Both the position numbers and the translations under genes were made by a program. From the NCBI GenBank assembly GCA_964059195.1, contig CAXKWD010000006.1, forward strand, positions 13,446,530 through 13,510,529: a DNA stretch of 64,000 nucleotides, written 5' to 3'. This document shows, in pieces, positions 23,285 through 34,224 of the stretch (positions within the stretch are counted from its first letter, which is position 1; the number at the start of each line of letters is the position of its first letter). The notes under the pieces are model-generated. The model ran no database searches. It saw nothing but the letters and a program-made list of their open reading frames with translations, and had not been told where the DNA came from. Origin of the DNA: Ectobius pallidus (lineage: Eukaryota; Arthropoda; Insecta; Blattodea; Ectobiidae).

Positions 23285-24103
23285 CACCATGTCCAGGGAA
23301 GACCTGACGAAAAAGAAATAATTATATGTCAGAAACTATTACAGTTACTACCTCAGTATTTTCACAGTTAGAAAGACAAACTCAAAAAGTTTTGTTTTCT
23401 AACATCCCGTAATGCGCATGAGCATGCACATTGTTGTTGCACGAGGAGAAACGAGAAAAAGCTTGTTCTGTGCAGCGTGTGTAGTCAGTCTTATTCTGAG
23501 AACTGGGAATGCAAGTTGTGTGTAGGCTACAACGTAGTTTTCAAACAGACAAAGGCCGAAATCCTCCCGCCCGAAACAGCATCTTTCATTGGCACAAGCA
23601 ATTTCTGGAGATAGGTAATGTTGAGTCACAGCAGGGAAAGGCAAAGAAATCGCGCATAAACAACAATGACATTGAAAGGGTACAGCCTGGTTTTGTAAGA
23701 AGCCCGAGGAAATCCATTCGTGAGGCGGCATGACAACTGCAAATGCCAAAATCCACAGTCCATGGGAGAGAAGGATCTACACCATGGCCACCAAGGTCAC
23801 CTGACATGACCCCACTGGATTTCTTTCTCTGGGGTTTTGTGAAAGACAAAGTGTATCGCACGCATGTGACCGATATGCAGATTTGCGTGGTCGAATCTAC
23901 AATGCAGTAGCACTAGTCACACCGGAGATGCTTTAGCGTGTGTGGCACGAAATTGAGTATCGGGTCACAATTGGTGCTCGCATAGAGGCTTATTAAAACT
24001 CATCGTGTTTCTCTTTGTAACCGTGAAAACATCACGTCAATAACTGGAATAGTTTCAGATATATAATTATTTCTTTTTCGTCAGGTCTTTCCCGGACACC
24101 CTG
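23285..24103 (+). mobile_element. mariner-superfamily element E, internally deleted
   Basis: TA-flanked ends CACCATGTCCAGGGAAGACC and GGTCTTTCCCGGACACCCTG continue into a long TIR (CTGACGAAAAAGAAATAATT). Remnant frames read SIFHWHKQFLEIGNVE (helix-turn-helix) and STPWPPRSPDMTPLDFFLWG with VKDKVYRTHV (catalytic end), the central part being deleted. Confidence 0.75.
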
Positions 24104-24118
24104 TATAATAAAAGAACT

Positions 24119-24746
24119 TTTTTTTTTTTAACCTCCGATGGGGCATAAAATGAAAACCACAGTAAAAATCAAAACTACTAATAGCTACTTCTTCACACAG
24201 TCGCACTCCGATAGAGACATTTGTCGTAGCGAGGTATCAACTTTCCAATACCCTCTTCATAGAAGCTTGCCATCAGCTTATTGAGAAGTGTCTTCATGGC
24301 ATTGACGTGTTTTGAAGTTCTTCATTGGTGTAGAAGCGCTGTCCTCCCAGATCTTTCTTCAGCTGCCGAAAAAGATGAAAGTCACTTGGCACGGGAACGA
24401 GTTTTTGAAATCCATTGTGACAGGGGATGAAACGTGGATTTGTTATGACAATCCAGAATCAAAAGAGCAATCCAAACAATGGACGTACACAAATTTCCCG
24501 ATCTGGCTTCCACACCAACAAAGAATTTCCAACTTCAAAATGCCGTGAAGACCTTTCACAATACGCTGGCGGTAAGTCTCTATGAAGGGGGTATTGGAAA
24601 GTTGGTACCACACTAAGAAAAAATGTCTCAATCGGAGCAAAACTATGTAGAAATGTAGATGGAAGGTGTACTTAAATGTTCCAAAGAAAACAGTTTTGAT
24701 TTTCACTGCGGTTTCATTTAATGCCCCATCGGAGGTTGAAAAAAAA
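24119..24746 (+). mobile_element. mariner element F, foldback
   Basis: AACCTCCGATGGGGCATAAA (24130) is mirrored at 24713-24738. The centre reads KSIVTGDETWICYDNPESK, the first catalytic block of mariner. GGTATCAACTTTCCAATACC near 24225 is mirrored near 24590, showing an inverted 3' segment. Confidence 0.75.
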
Positions 24747-25462
24747 TAGCCCTCGCATTAACAATGAAATATACATTCATCAGTGTATGCAGATGAAGAT
24801 TTGACCTTTATAATAAGTAAAGTTTGGACAGCGAAGTGAATGCTTTAAGAGAACAGAAAGTTTCACGTATCGAGTCCACGGTAAAAGGAAATAATTCAAC
24901 CTTAAAGATGGATGAACTGAAAAAAAAACTTTCTAAAGTCTCCTTTGTAGGTACACTTCGGTCAAAGATTTTAGAATTTGACTTGTTCAGCAATTACATT
25001 AAAAGTCACTTAGGCAACTCAACTATATGAATGGCTTCAAGAATGTATTATCAATTATTTCAAATGTAAATCATAAAGAGAGAATAAAATATAAACTTTT
25101 CCTGGCTATATAATTATTTGAGTCTATTTACATACACATTAAAAGAGAATGATGCTTACAATTCAGTTCATAATCACAGTTACGAGCAAATACGTCCTGT
25201 GGTTTTGGCAATACTCAAGGCTTAATGCAAAGCAAGACAGTTTAAATGAAGCAAATTGAGAGTGATGGTTCTTTTACTATAATTTAAATTACCATGTATT
25301 TGATGAGCACAAGTACTGAAAATGTTCCTTCGAAAAGCCAAATAACTGCAATAAGAGAGATAATGTGCTAATTTGGATTTAGTGGGAAAAATTATGAAAC
25401 AAAACTTAACCAATATAATTTATTTCAAAGAGTCATAAAAATGCTGCTGCATACAGATGGTA

Positions 25463-26102
25463 CGAGGGCCGTCGACAAAGTAAGTTTCCCTAGGGTCGTT
25501 TACACAAACAAAACACAATTTCATAGAAATATTTATTGTAACAGATACAGCAAGTGTTCAGCTATTTTTTAACAAATTCGCCACAGGAATTGAGACATTC
25601 GTCATAACGTGGGACCAACTTTTGAATAAATGTGCCACAGAAGGATTTGAACCATTGTGTAACAACTTTCTCCATTTCTCTGTCAATCTCTATCATTCTC
25701 TGTCATTTCTTGATGGGTAGGAAAAATTGCAAATCACCGGGAGCGAGGCTCGAGCAGTAGCGGGGAGGTTTAAACACCTCCCTGCAAGTGTCCTGCAAAA
25801 GTTCGGCTAGGAGGTGTTTCAACATCCACCCTACAACCCAGACCTCCCTCCCAGTGATATCCATCTTTTCCTACACCTCAAGAAATTACAGAGAATGACA
25901 GACAAGCGGAGATGGTTGTCATACAATTGTTCAAATCCCAGGTGGCAGACTTCTACGACACAGGCATTCAAAAGTTGGTTCATTCAAATGTCTCAATTCC
26001 GGTGGCAAATGTGTTGAAAATAGCTGAACACTTGCTGTATACGTTGCAATAAATATTTTCTGTAAACAGTCCCAGGGAAACTTACTTTATGGACATGCCT
26101 CA
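25463..26102 (+). mobile_element. mariner element D-prime, foldback
   Basis: TA-flanked. Left end CGAGGGCCGTCGACAAAGTA, right end TACTTTATGGACATGCCTCA region; internal inverted halves (for example TCAGCTATTTTTTAACA mirrored near 26010). Central frame: FQHPPYNPDLPPSDIHLFLH, a mariner catalytic block. Same family as the remnant at 19.8-20.3 kb. Confidence 0.75.
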
Positions 26103-26753
26103 TATTTATTTATTGCAAATGTAATTAATTACATCCTCTGTGAACACGAAAGTTATTTCTTCAGAGAATGCTTTTTGGATCTTAACCAACTTTACTGGTG
26201 AGTGGCTATTATCTTATTTTATATAAACATTTGCAAGAAACAGAAGGACGTAAGATCAAAATTATAAATTTTGATACTATTATACCATTGAAATAAGGGA
26301 AATATCTTTAACAAGCAGAACAGAGTTAGGCAATGTCAACTTCGTAATATTTCTTCTACTTGCAGAATACACAAGTCCATATCATATTATTAACCTCTTC
26401 CCTGTTGCAGCACCTCAAAACAACTGTATGAAAGCATATACATAAAATGCTTGCATCCTCAGATGAGGTCCACTGCCGGGTTCGTTGCTGGGCTGATAGA
26501 TGTCTCTGTAGGATGGATCATTTTATATTGGCAAGACAAACAGAAATTTGACTGCAAGGCACAAGGAACACTTATGGAATATAAGGTACAAACAATTGGA
26601 AAAACCTGTGGTTGCCCATCACTATTGGACCAATGAACATGAGTTTGAGGATAACATAAAATTATTAAAAGTTGTACATAAACCGGTTCATCTAACTATG
26701 TTGTTGGAGAAAGCTATAGGTTTTACTAGCATTTTTCTACGTGTCTAGTAAGT

Positions 26754-27520
26754 TTGTATATTCAAACGCTCCGCTAAATCTATTCCTGCTGAGACAGCAA
26801 TCTCAGCGCATTGATACAAGTTTATTCCGCCTTTTATGTGGTCTCCCGCTTCAGCAGGTGCAAGCTTAAGACGCCTCGTGATCTAACCAGCGTCATTATC
26901 CAAGTCAGTCAGATCTCAGCATTCACACGTAGCAGATGTGTGGATCGCTACTCTAGTTTCGCGCCAGTTGAAAGACAATAGCTGCAGGAGTTATTGCTCT
27001 TAAACCGCGAATAAATACATAATACTTTCAGCTAAAGTATTATCGTGTGCGAGTATTTAAATTACACTAATTACAGTAATTTCATTAATCTCGGCTTCAT
27101 AGATCAGTTGTGAAGTTCGTCTATAGTTGAGTGCATTGTGCAATCCCACGAGGTCACAGTGATTCGGCTATTTTGTGTATCATTCTAAAGATATCAGTGT
27201 TAAATCATATTAAAAGGAACACAGCAATCCTTACGAGCATTTTGAGATATTATTCATTGTTGGCATAAATTCCTGACATTTATCGCCACGTGACCAGCTT
27301 ACCGCCAAAACGCATTACATTGTTCATTGCAGATTACGCAATCCTAATTTATCTTATTTGTTACTCAGTTTATTAATCATTTATTATTCAGTGCATTATT
27401 TAGCCTATATTGTGTGAGAATAAAGTTCCATCGTTTATTACATGTTAAAGGTTTTGTTCCAACATTACATGCCGCGGACCTCTGAATCCAGCATCCTGCG
27501 ATGTAAGTCCACTTAGCTCT
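26754..27520 (+). mobile_element. Possible LTR-like insertion in PLE 3
   Basis: Starts TGTATATTCAAACG and may end AACATTACA near 27469. It has an AATAAAG signal (27419) and interrupts the PLE frame. Neither TSD nor primer-binding site could be confirmed, so class is uncertain. Confidence 0.35.
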
Positions 27521-27763
27521 ACCCCTTTTATTATTTTTTTATGGCAATAATTGGTCCTCCTGCTCCAGAGATTCTTTCTAACATCCATTCCCATCATTTC
27601 CCTCTACGGCAGGGTCATATGCCGTTCTTGTACCCAAAAATTTTCATCCAAAGAAATAAGAATAATTTAGTAAATTTTGACATGCCAAAGGAAAGCAACC
27701 TTATCTCCAGAATGATCCATCCTACAGAGACATCTATCAGCCTGACAACGAACCCGGCAGTGG

Positions 27764-27812
27764 ACCTCATCTGAGGATGCAAGAAAGTTGCTTGTGAAAC
27801 ATGTTATGAGTA
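27764..27812 (+). ncRNA. Hammerhead-like ribozyme motif, PLE 3 tail
   Basis: CTCAT (27766-27770) pairs with ATGAG (27806-27810) as stem I. CTGAGGA 27771-27777, extra T, stem II GCAAG 27779-27783 with CTTGT 27791-27795, GAAA 27796-27799, triplet GTT 27803-27805. Stem III is minimal. Confidence 0.5.
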
Positions 27813-27924
27813 AGCGAACATTTAAAAGTGAAGTTAAGTGATAAAATAAGGTTTTTATAAGACAAAAGATCCTGTAATCACATGATTTTGTTTGTAACAT
27901 ATACTTCATTCTTTAGTTGGATGG

Positions 27925-28385
27925 TATATAAAGCACAACTTTACATGACTTGATCGATAAACTTCATATTTGTCCTATATTTTTATATTTAAGTATAAAG
28001 TATAAAGTTTTTGAAGTTGGAGGTTGAGGTGTTAAATAATGGGGTTTAGGGGGTTTACATACTCAGAACAAGACTTGTAAAGTTTAAACTAAACCTCATT
28101 ACTAAATACCTCAACCTCCATACATAGATAATTCAGTGAAAGTAACATTTATTCAGTATTTTATTGAATAAATAATTTGTTTTAACTATAAAGGACAACT
28201 TCACAAGACTTTATAAACTTCATATTTGTCCTAGGGAGTGAATTTAAGTATAAATACTTTACAAAGCTTGTTCCGAGGGGTAAACCCCCTAAACCCTAAT
28301 ATTTAACATCTCAACCTGCATATATAGATCATTCAATGAAATTAACGTTTATTCAGTATTTTATTGAATAAATAATTTGTTTTTT
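27925..28385. repeat. Tandem duplication, about 200-260 bp units
   Basis: Both units contain ACTTCATATTTGTCCTA, ATTTAAGTATAAA, a CTCAACCT block and TATTCAGTATTTTATTGAAT followed by AAATAATTTG. The first also has an internal inversion (GGAGGTTGAGGTGTT/AATACCTCAACCTCC). Confidence 0.75.
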
Positions 28386-28666
28386 TATTATAATTATGTG
28401 TATTTTATTTGTATTTTACTTAATTACCTAGTTAAAACTTAGAAGGAGAAAAAACAGTGAAGTACAGGTAACACAAAATTCATTATTGAGGTCTCGCTAA
28501 ATTCCAAAAGTTTCTTTAAAAATTTAAAATGAGAAAAGAAGTACAGTCACTTCCTCATTATGTTTTTCTCTGCTAAGAACTGTGCACAGCACTTTCTTAC
28601 TGTAAGAAAAACAGGTAACCAGCTAGTATAACACAAAATATATTGAATTAAAAATTTTATACTTAC

Positions 28667-29002
28667 ATGGAATGGGAGTCTTGTATTTATCGGGGTCAGT
28701 AGCAATGAGTCTTCGTTTGAGCTCATTGCGCCCAACACCCGGAGGCCCGATGAGAACCACAGGTCTGTGCAGCCCCGGGCGTGGGTAAAGCTTCGCCACT
28801 TCCTCGTATGTGGCAATCTCCTCACGGTCAAAGTCGTCGTTCTCGGCTGTGTCATACATAATCTTTTTAGTTTTAGGTTTAGAGGCACAGCGAGGGGACT
28901 TAGGGGACTGACACCCAGGGAGGACTGAAACAGAGCACAAACCTACAGGGAAGTTAGCGGGCAGCAAATGTAAGCTTAATGACCGTTCTTCGCTGAGAGA
29001 TC
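28667..29002 (-). CDS. sdt: stardust/PALS1-like exon c (hook and start of guanylate-kinase-like domain)
   Basis: 336 bases, residues 106-217 plus one base of Tyr218. It starts after TATATTTCAG and ends at a GTAAGT donor. The first half is a Ser/Pro/Lys-rich hook (SPKSPRCASKPKTKK, 138-152), then an acidic stretch (NDDFDREE, 160-167), then the guanylate-kinase-like start (YEEVAKLYPRPG, 171-182) and the P-loop equivalent GPPGVGR at 191-197. Active guanylate kinases have Lys at the last loop position, so Arg here fits a MAGUK pseudokinase used for protein binding. YEEVAKLYPRPG followed by LIGPPGVGRNEL is, as I recall it, very close to insect Stardust and less like CASK or MPP2/6. Confidence 0.87.
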
Positions 29003-29550
29003 CTGAAATATAGCAAAAAATAAAAATGTTTTAATGTCTTTTCAAAATTAAATAAAAATTCTACTGTTATCTACTCTTAAAATAAACCAAAAATACTTAA
29101 AAACATAAGAAATAATAGATGGTGTCTCATTGGATTTAATCTCTTCAGATTTTTAAATTTGGTACCACTAACATTACATACAGTAGAACCTTGGTTAATG
29201 TGACTTCACTATTATTGAAATCGCTGAAAGATATCACAACAGATGTTCTACTACTAGATAACTGAATATTCCAATAAATCCTAAAATCAGAAATGACGAA
29301 AGTGGGGAAGAACAAGTAGAAAACTCTGAACATCCTAAATTATTATGGGGTGGAGTGAATAAAAATTAAGTAATTACTACCAGTCGTAAGTACTAGTACT
29401 AGTAATTACTTTCAGTAGTTACTTACAAGTACCAGCGTTTACTTAATTTTGAGTGAATAACCTTATACTAGTTATTATAAGTTAATACTGAATAAACATT
29501 AGTAGTTACTACCTGCTTAGCTGTGCAAACTATATGTAGTGGGCTATGAT

Positions 29551-29785
29551 ATCTATATAATAAGAGGAAGTGTTTGTCTTCCTGTCTGTCTCTGTTTGTA
29601 TGAGTTGGGCATTACTCTGGTACCGGTCAACCGATTTGGTCCAATATCAATAGGCTTCTTCCCATGGACGTTATAAATGCGTATACGAAGTTTCATGAAA
29701 ATCTGATAAAGCGTATTTGAGTTATTGTGCATAAAGACACACAGATGGACGGAAGGATGGACAGACATTTCCCCGTCTCCCACAT
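29551..29785 (+). repeat. Interspersed repeat sharing start with 1190-1490
   Basis: ATCTATATAATAAGAGGAAG followed by GTCTTCCTGTCTGTC, then TTTCATGAAAATCTGATAAA and a GGACGGAAGGATGGACAGAC block. Common insect repeat pattern; class unresolved (possible Helitron). Confidence 0.4.
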
Positions 29786-30524
29786 AATCCTATAAAGTAC
29801 CATACTGGCACTTAATAATGAAAACTGTTCAAGAGTAAAATATTATGTTATACAGTCATATTATACATATTATATAGTTTGTATAGAAGTGCACACCTAA
29901 CAATTTTCACCGCCAGCCACCAATGTCTAAGACATACCTGAGCAACTGAGGGGAAACGTTTTAGTACCCCACCCATGCTGTGACGTTGAAACCTGCTCTT
30001 CAGGTTCAGTGTCACGTCGAAACTGCTTTATTCTGACGTCAAGGGCGACTGTAGTGGGAGACATTTCCCCACCGCACAGCGGCACAATGTGAACCAGTTG
30101 CGCACCCGTGGTCTAAGAGATATAATGATATTATATTTTGATTGGTACGAGTGGTACCTCTTGCTGCTTGATCGTTATCTGATTGAAACTGGTCTCCATC
30201 CCCTCCACCACTTCTGAGCACTAGTGATAATAGTGTTAGGCTTATCACAGCCCCTCCCGAAAAGAAATCTTGGATATGCCCATGATACAAACATACATAC
30301 AAGCACACACATGCACACGCATACATTTACAAAATAGTATGCATTTAATTTTATGATTTGGATTGCTTGACTTACCCAGTTTCTTAGCAGGAATAATCAA
30401 GATTCTACTGTACTATAATCTTGAGCTACATTGAAACGACATTAATTCTTTTTAAATTATTAACACTACTAAACTAGATCCAATGTTCATAAAACAGAGC
30501 ATATTGACTTATTTTTATTGTATT

Positions 30525-30642
30525 AAAATGCGGTAACTTCACCTTGTCTTGTAAATATTAAAATCAAATATATTTCAACCATAATATATTTGATTTTAAT
30601 ATTTTAAAGACTTTTATGTTGATAAGGCAGAGTTACCGCATT
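30525..30642. mobile_element. Short foldback MITE
   Basis: AAATGCGGTAACT and AGTTACCGCATTT at the ends; inner AATATTAAAATCAAATATAT mirrored. Spacer TTCAACCAT. Confidence 0.6.
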
Positions 30643-30825
30643 TTTGTGCGAAACTAGACCTGAAAAAATATTCACTGAAGATGAATTAAATCCAATCACC
30701 AAGTATGTTCCAAAGCAATGCACTTTAATATGTATGTATTAGTAGGAACACCTGTTTTTCAACATTTCCCTATTTATAAAACACTGTAGGCTTTCACGGC
30801 CGGAGTCAATATTAAAAACATTAGA

Positions 30826-31045
30826 AGAGAACATTATAGGAGAAAAATTCCTCCGACACTGGGACTTGAACCCAGGACCTTTGGCTATTCGCGCCAATGC
30901 TCTACCAACTGAGCTAAGCCGGAGTCCAATTCACAGCACCAGATGGAACCTCTCTCCTATGACTGAATGCCCTAATGATCTACCTCACAGACAGACAAGT
31001 TATGTCATATGCAGTATTATGAGGCACACTAATACTGCACACTAA
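30826..31045 (-). mobile_element. SINE with tRNA-like core, copy 1
   Basis: Shares about 210 bp with the plus-strand copy at 32775-32990, including CATATGACATAACTTGTCTG, GAGAGAGGTTCCATC and the tRNA-like core at 30851-30923. The core folds with a mismatched last acceptor pair and C33 in place of the near-universal U33, so it is not called a functional tRNA. Confidence 0.65.
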
Positions 31046-31088
31046 TGAGGCACACTAATTAAAAACATTATCCGGGCTTGTAGGCTGT

Positions 31089-31159
31089 AGTCCAGTTGAC
31101 ATTGGTGTGCCAAATGTTTCGTCCACAACTATGGTGGACATCCTCAGTGGCACTGGAGT
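31089..31159 (-). ncRNA. Full hammerhead ribozyme motif
   Basis: On the minus strand: stem I CCAGT (31156-31152) with ACTGG (31096-31092) and an internal loop GCCA. Core CTGAGGA 31147-31141, extra U 31140. Stem II GTCCAC/GTGGAC with loop CATAGTT, GAAA 31120-31117. Stem III CATT(T)GG with CCAATG and loop CACA, cleavage triplet GTC 31100-31098. All three stems and every core box are present. A second, 5'-broken copy has its GTC at 31218-31216, 118 bp away in tandem. Confidence 0.65.
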
Positions 31160-31382
31160 CTCGGGCGAAGCGTTCTGGTCAGTGGCTGGCTGTTAACTGC
31201 CACTGAGGTTCAGTTGACATTGGTGTGCTAAACGTTTCGTCCACAACTACAGTGGAAATTTTGCATGAAATTGAGAAAAACACCTACGGATACATTTGAA
31301 CTTCTAAAGCAAGCTTATGGAGTATTACGAATGTTTTTTTCTGTTTTAAAAGGGAATGTCAATTAATTAATAATGAAATGAC

Positions 31383-33023
31383 CAGGGCCCGGATTTTGAT
31401 GATATGTAATCTGTTAACTAGTACATCATGGACAATGCCCACTAGTGCAGATATTCTGATCATGACTCCTAGATTATAAAAATGGAGATTTTAGGTTCTT
31501 TTTTTGTCATTTTCCCCAATTTTTAATTTTTAGGTCTTTTTAAAAAAAAAATGGGGTTAGTTTCCCATTCTACTGGATTCGTTAACTTTGTTTTTTGTTC
31601 ACGTAAAACGGCCAAATTTCATGTAATATTATTCTCCAGAAGTTTTAGAATCCATATAAGGGCACATTTTGTTTCTAAGAATATTTTAAATATGGGTAAA
31701 ATCGGTAAGAAATTCACAAAAAACTAACCTAAAATGGCGCTCAGATTGGAATCACAATAATACAGAATCAGCTGCTAGAAACAGCGCAGGTGCATGCTGG
31801 GAAGAAGCCGATGGGTCACGTGGTGCTGGAATCAGCTGCCAACATGATAATGGTCAGACAACCCTCCGGAAGATATAATATGCCACATTTTCGAAACCGA
31901 CAAACAGTGTATCGTACATTATTCGAAAATGCAAGGGCGCTTCGCTTCGGCTGCCGCCTCCGCTCGCGCACTTAACTAATGTGGTTAGTGTTTTGCATTA
32001 TTTAGCTTTATGTAGAGGTTGCAGGACCGTATGGAACAGACCAATGACATGCAAGGTCGTTTGGAGCCAATGGGAGTGTTGGTCTGCAAGCCAGAGACCG
32101 CATACCAACGCCGAACATCGCGTGCCGAAATCCAGTAGAGTGGGAAACTAAACCCAAAAAAATTATTGTCATTATTTGGACCTAATTTGTCCATTTTATG
32201 GTCTTTTGCCCCATTTCATATTTTTAGATAATCTTTTAAATTAAAAGTCATTACTTTCTCATTTCATGTTTTTTCTTGAATTATACAGTTATTGCACATT
32301 TACTTACATTGAATATTATCGGTACTCTAAATAAGCAAATATAAATAAATATTGTTATAATTTTTCTTTGAAAATAGAAAGATAGTGTTTGCTGTTTGCA
32401 TTTAACCTTATGTAGCCTATAATTGGGTTAACAACATAAGTGTCGAATAGACACAAATCTGACGAATAAACTAATATTTTCAAACAAATTTTTGGGTTTT
32501 TTAGTTTTCAGGTTTTTTTGTTATTTTATAGCTCATTTTTTAAGTTAGATATATAAGCTTTCATGAACCACAGATTATTGTCTCTGTTGGACATTACATG
32601 AGAATATTATAGGAGAAAAATTCCTCCGGCACTGGGACTTGAACCCAGGACAGTGTATTGTATATTCTCATGTAATGTCCAACAGAGACAATAATCTGTG
32701 GTTCATGAAAGCTTATATATCTATCTTGAATGTCAACTGTACAATAACAGTGGGAGCCCGGTCACAAAAATCACTAATTAGTGTGCCTCACAGTACTGCA
32801 TATGACATAACTTGTCTGTCTGTGGGGTGGACCATTAGGGCAATCAGCCATAGGAGAGAGGTTCCATCCGGCGCTGTGAATTGAACTCCGGCTTAGCTCA
32901 GTTGGTAGAGCATTGGCGCGAATAGCCAAAGGTCCTGGGTTCAAGTCCCAGTGCCGGAGGAATTTTTCTCCTATAATATTCTCATTTTTTAAGTATTTTT
33001 AGGACATGAAAATCCGGGCCCTG
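31383..33023. mobile_element. hAT-like element holding SINE copy 2
   Basis: CAGGGCCCGGATTTTGATG (31383) and CATGAAAATCCGGGCCCTG (to 33023) are inverted. Flanks GAAATGAC and ATAATGAC match 6/8. No transposase seen. It includes a 61-bp inverted repeat (32546-32607/32661-32722). Confidence 0.65.
32775..32990 (+). mobile_element. SINE with tRNA-like core, copy 2
   Basis: tRNA-like core at 32887-32959: D arm GCTCAGTTGGTAGAGC, anticodon stem TTGGC/GCCAA, T arm CTGGGTTCAAGTCCCAG, six of seven acceptor pairs. The loop GCGAATA would place GAA at the anticodon, with C33. Confidence 0.65.
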
Positions 33024-34224
33024 ATAATGACCCTCGACCAGGAAGGCCTTTGACCGCAACTGATCAAGCATCTGGTGTTCACCAACCTTGCGAACTGTCA
33101 ATATTTCTGAGTGATTATGTTCATATGAATAACACTATCTAGGTACAATCATTCATTTTTTTTTAAATATATATATTTAATGAAACAGAAAATTTAAAAA
33201 AATGGATATTTAAAAAATACTTATACTGAAGATATTCCAAAGATTGTAGATGATGATGTTCCTATGATCTTTGCAAATAAATAGAAAAAAGAATCACACA
33301 AAAATATTGCCATTTGTGGAAGTTATCAAGTAAATGGCATTTCAGTACATGAAACGTGGCTGCCATTTTGAAACGATAATTACCAGTAACCGTAACAGTT
33401 TGATTAATTTAGAAAACAGTATGCAATTGTAGAAGTAGTCAATAAATATCATATCAGACTGCAAGATTGTAGAGCAATTCATTGCTGAAAAAAAAAAATA
33501 TTTCTCACCTATGAATTTTACCGAAAGCTATATTTCCCCCCTTAAGTCTTATGTGAGTGTATCACATAAGATTTTTAAAAATTGGATTCAGGTCATTTCA
33601 AGATGTTTTCAATGGGAATATACTTTCATAGCACAGGACTACGTAGCAAATAGAGTAATGAAATATGACAGGTGCTCCTACACATTACTGTTCTGTAATA
33701 CTGACTAACATTACAACTTAGAAGCATGCTGTAAGTGAGGAAAAAAAAACACTAAAATGAAGGATCAACATAATATTAGTGTAGTTGTAATTTTAACAAC
33801 TCACATTTACCCTCAGGTGGGATTTTGTAATCTGCAACCAGAGATATACAAACATGCTATAATCAATAATACAGTACTCAAAAAGCAATTAAGTGCTTCC
33901 ACTCTGTTAATATTTGTGCAAACAAACTCATTAACTTTCATACTCAGAAAATTATTTGCCACTCGCTAACTTACATTTCAACTTTCTGATCTGTTAGTCC
34001 TTTCAGTTACTACAAAGCAAACAAATTGAAATTTCAATAAACAGGTGAGAGAGAAGATTAACTGCTAATGTGCTTTCAGATGAAAATTCAGCAGATTTTA
34101 TGTACAACCAGTAATTTATTCCATGAGCATAGTGCAAATACTGTAGCAAAAACACTTGCCATTTGTTTACATACATTCAAAATCTTTAAAAGAACATCAT
34201 CAGTATAAGGCAATTAAAATCATG

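Larger units (their letters stand above)
26449..27850 (+). mobile_element. Penelope-like element 3, with inverted tail and insertion
   Basis: 26449-26525 is an inverted copy of 27710-27781. Next comes a GIY-YIG C-terminal frame (ARHKEHLWNIRYKQLEKPVV, then HYWTNEHEFEDNIKLLKVVH) to about 26745. The reading resumes at about 27637 with KIFIQRNKNNLVNFDMPK and runs to a tail with a hammerhead-like motif. The intervening 26754-27540 looks inserted. An inverted tail piece at the 5' end is a known PLE habit. Confidence 0.7.

Noticed and set aside
32887..32959. Functional tRNA(Phe)-like gene
   Set aside because: C33 in place of U33, a mismatched acceptor pair and a second copy (30851-30923) within a 210-bp repeat indicate a SINE.
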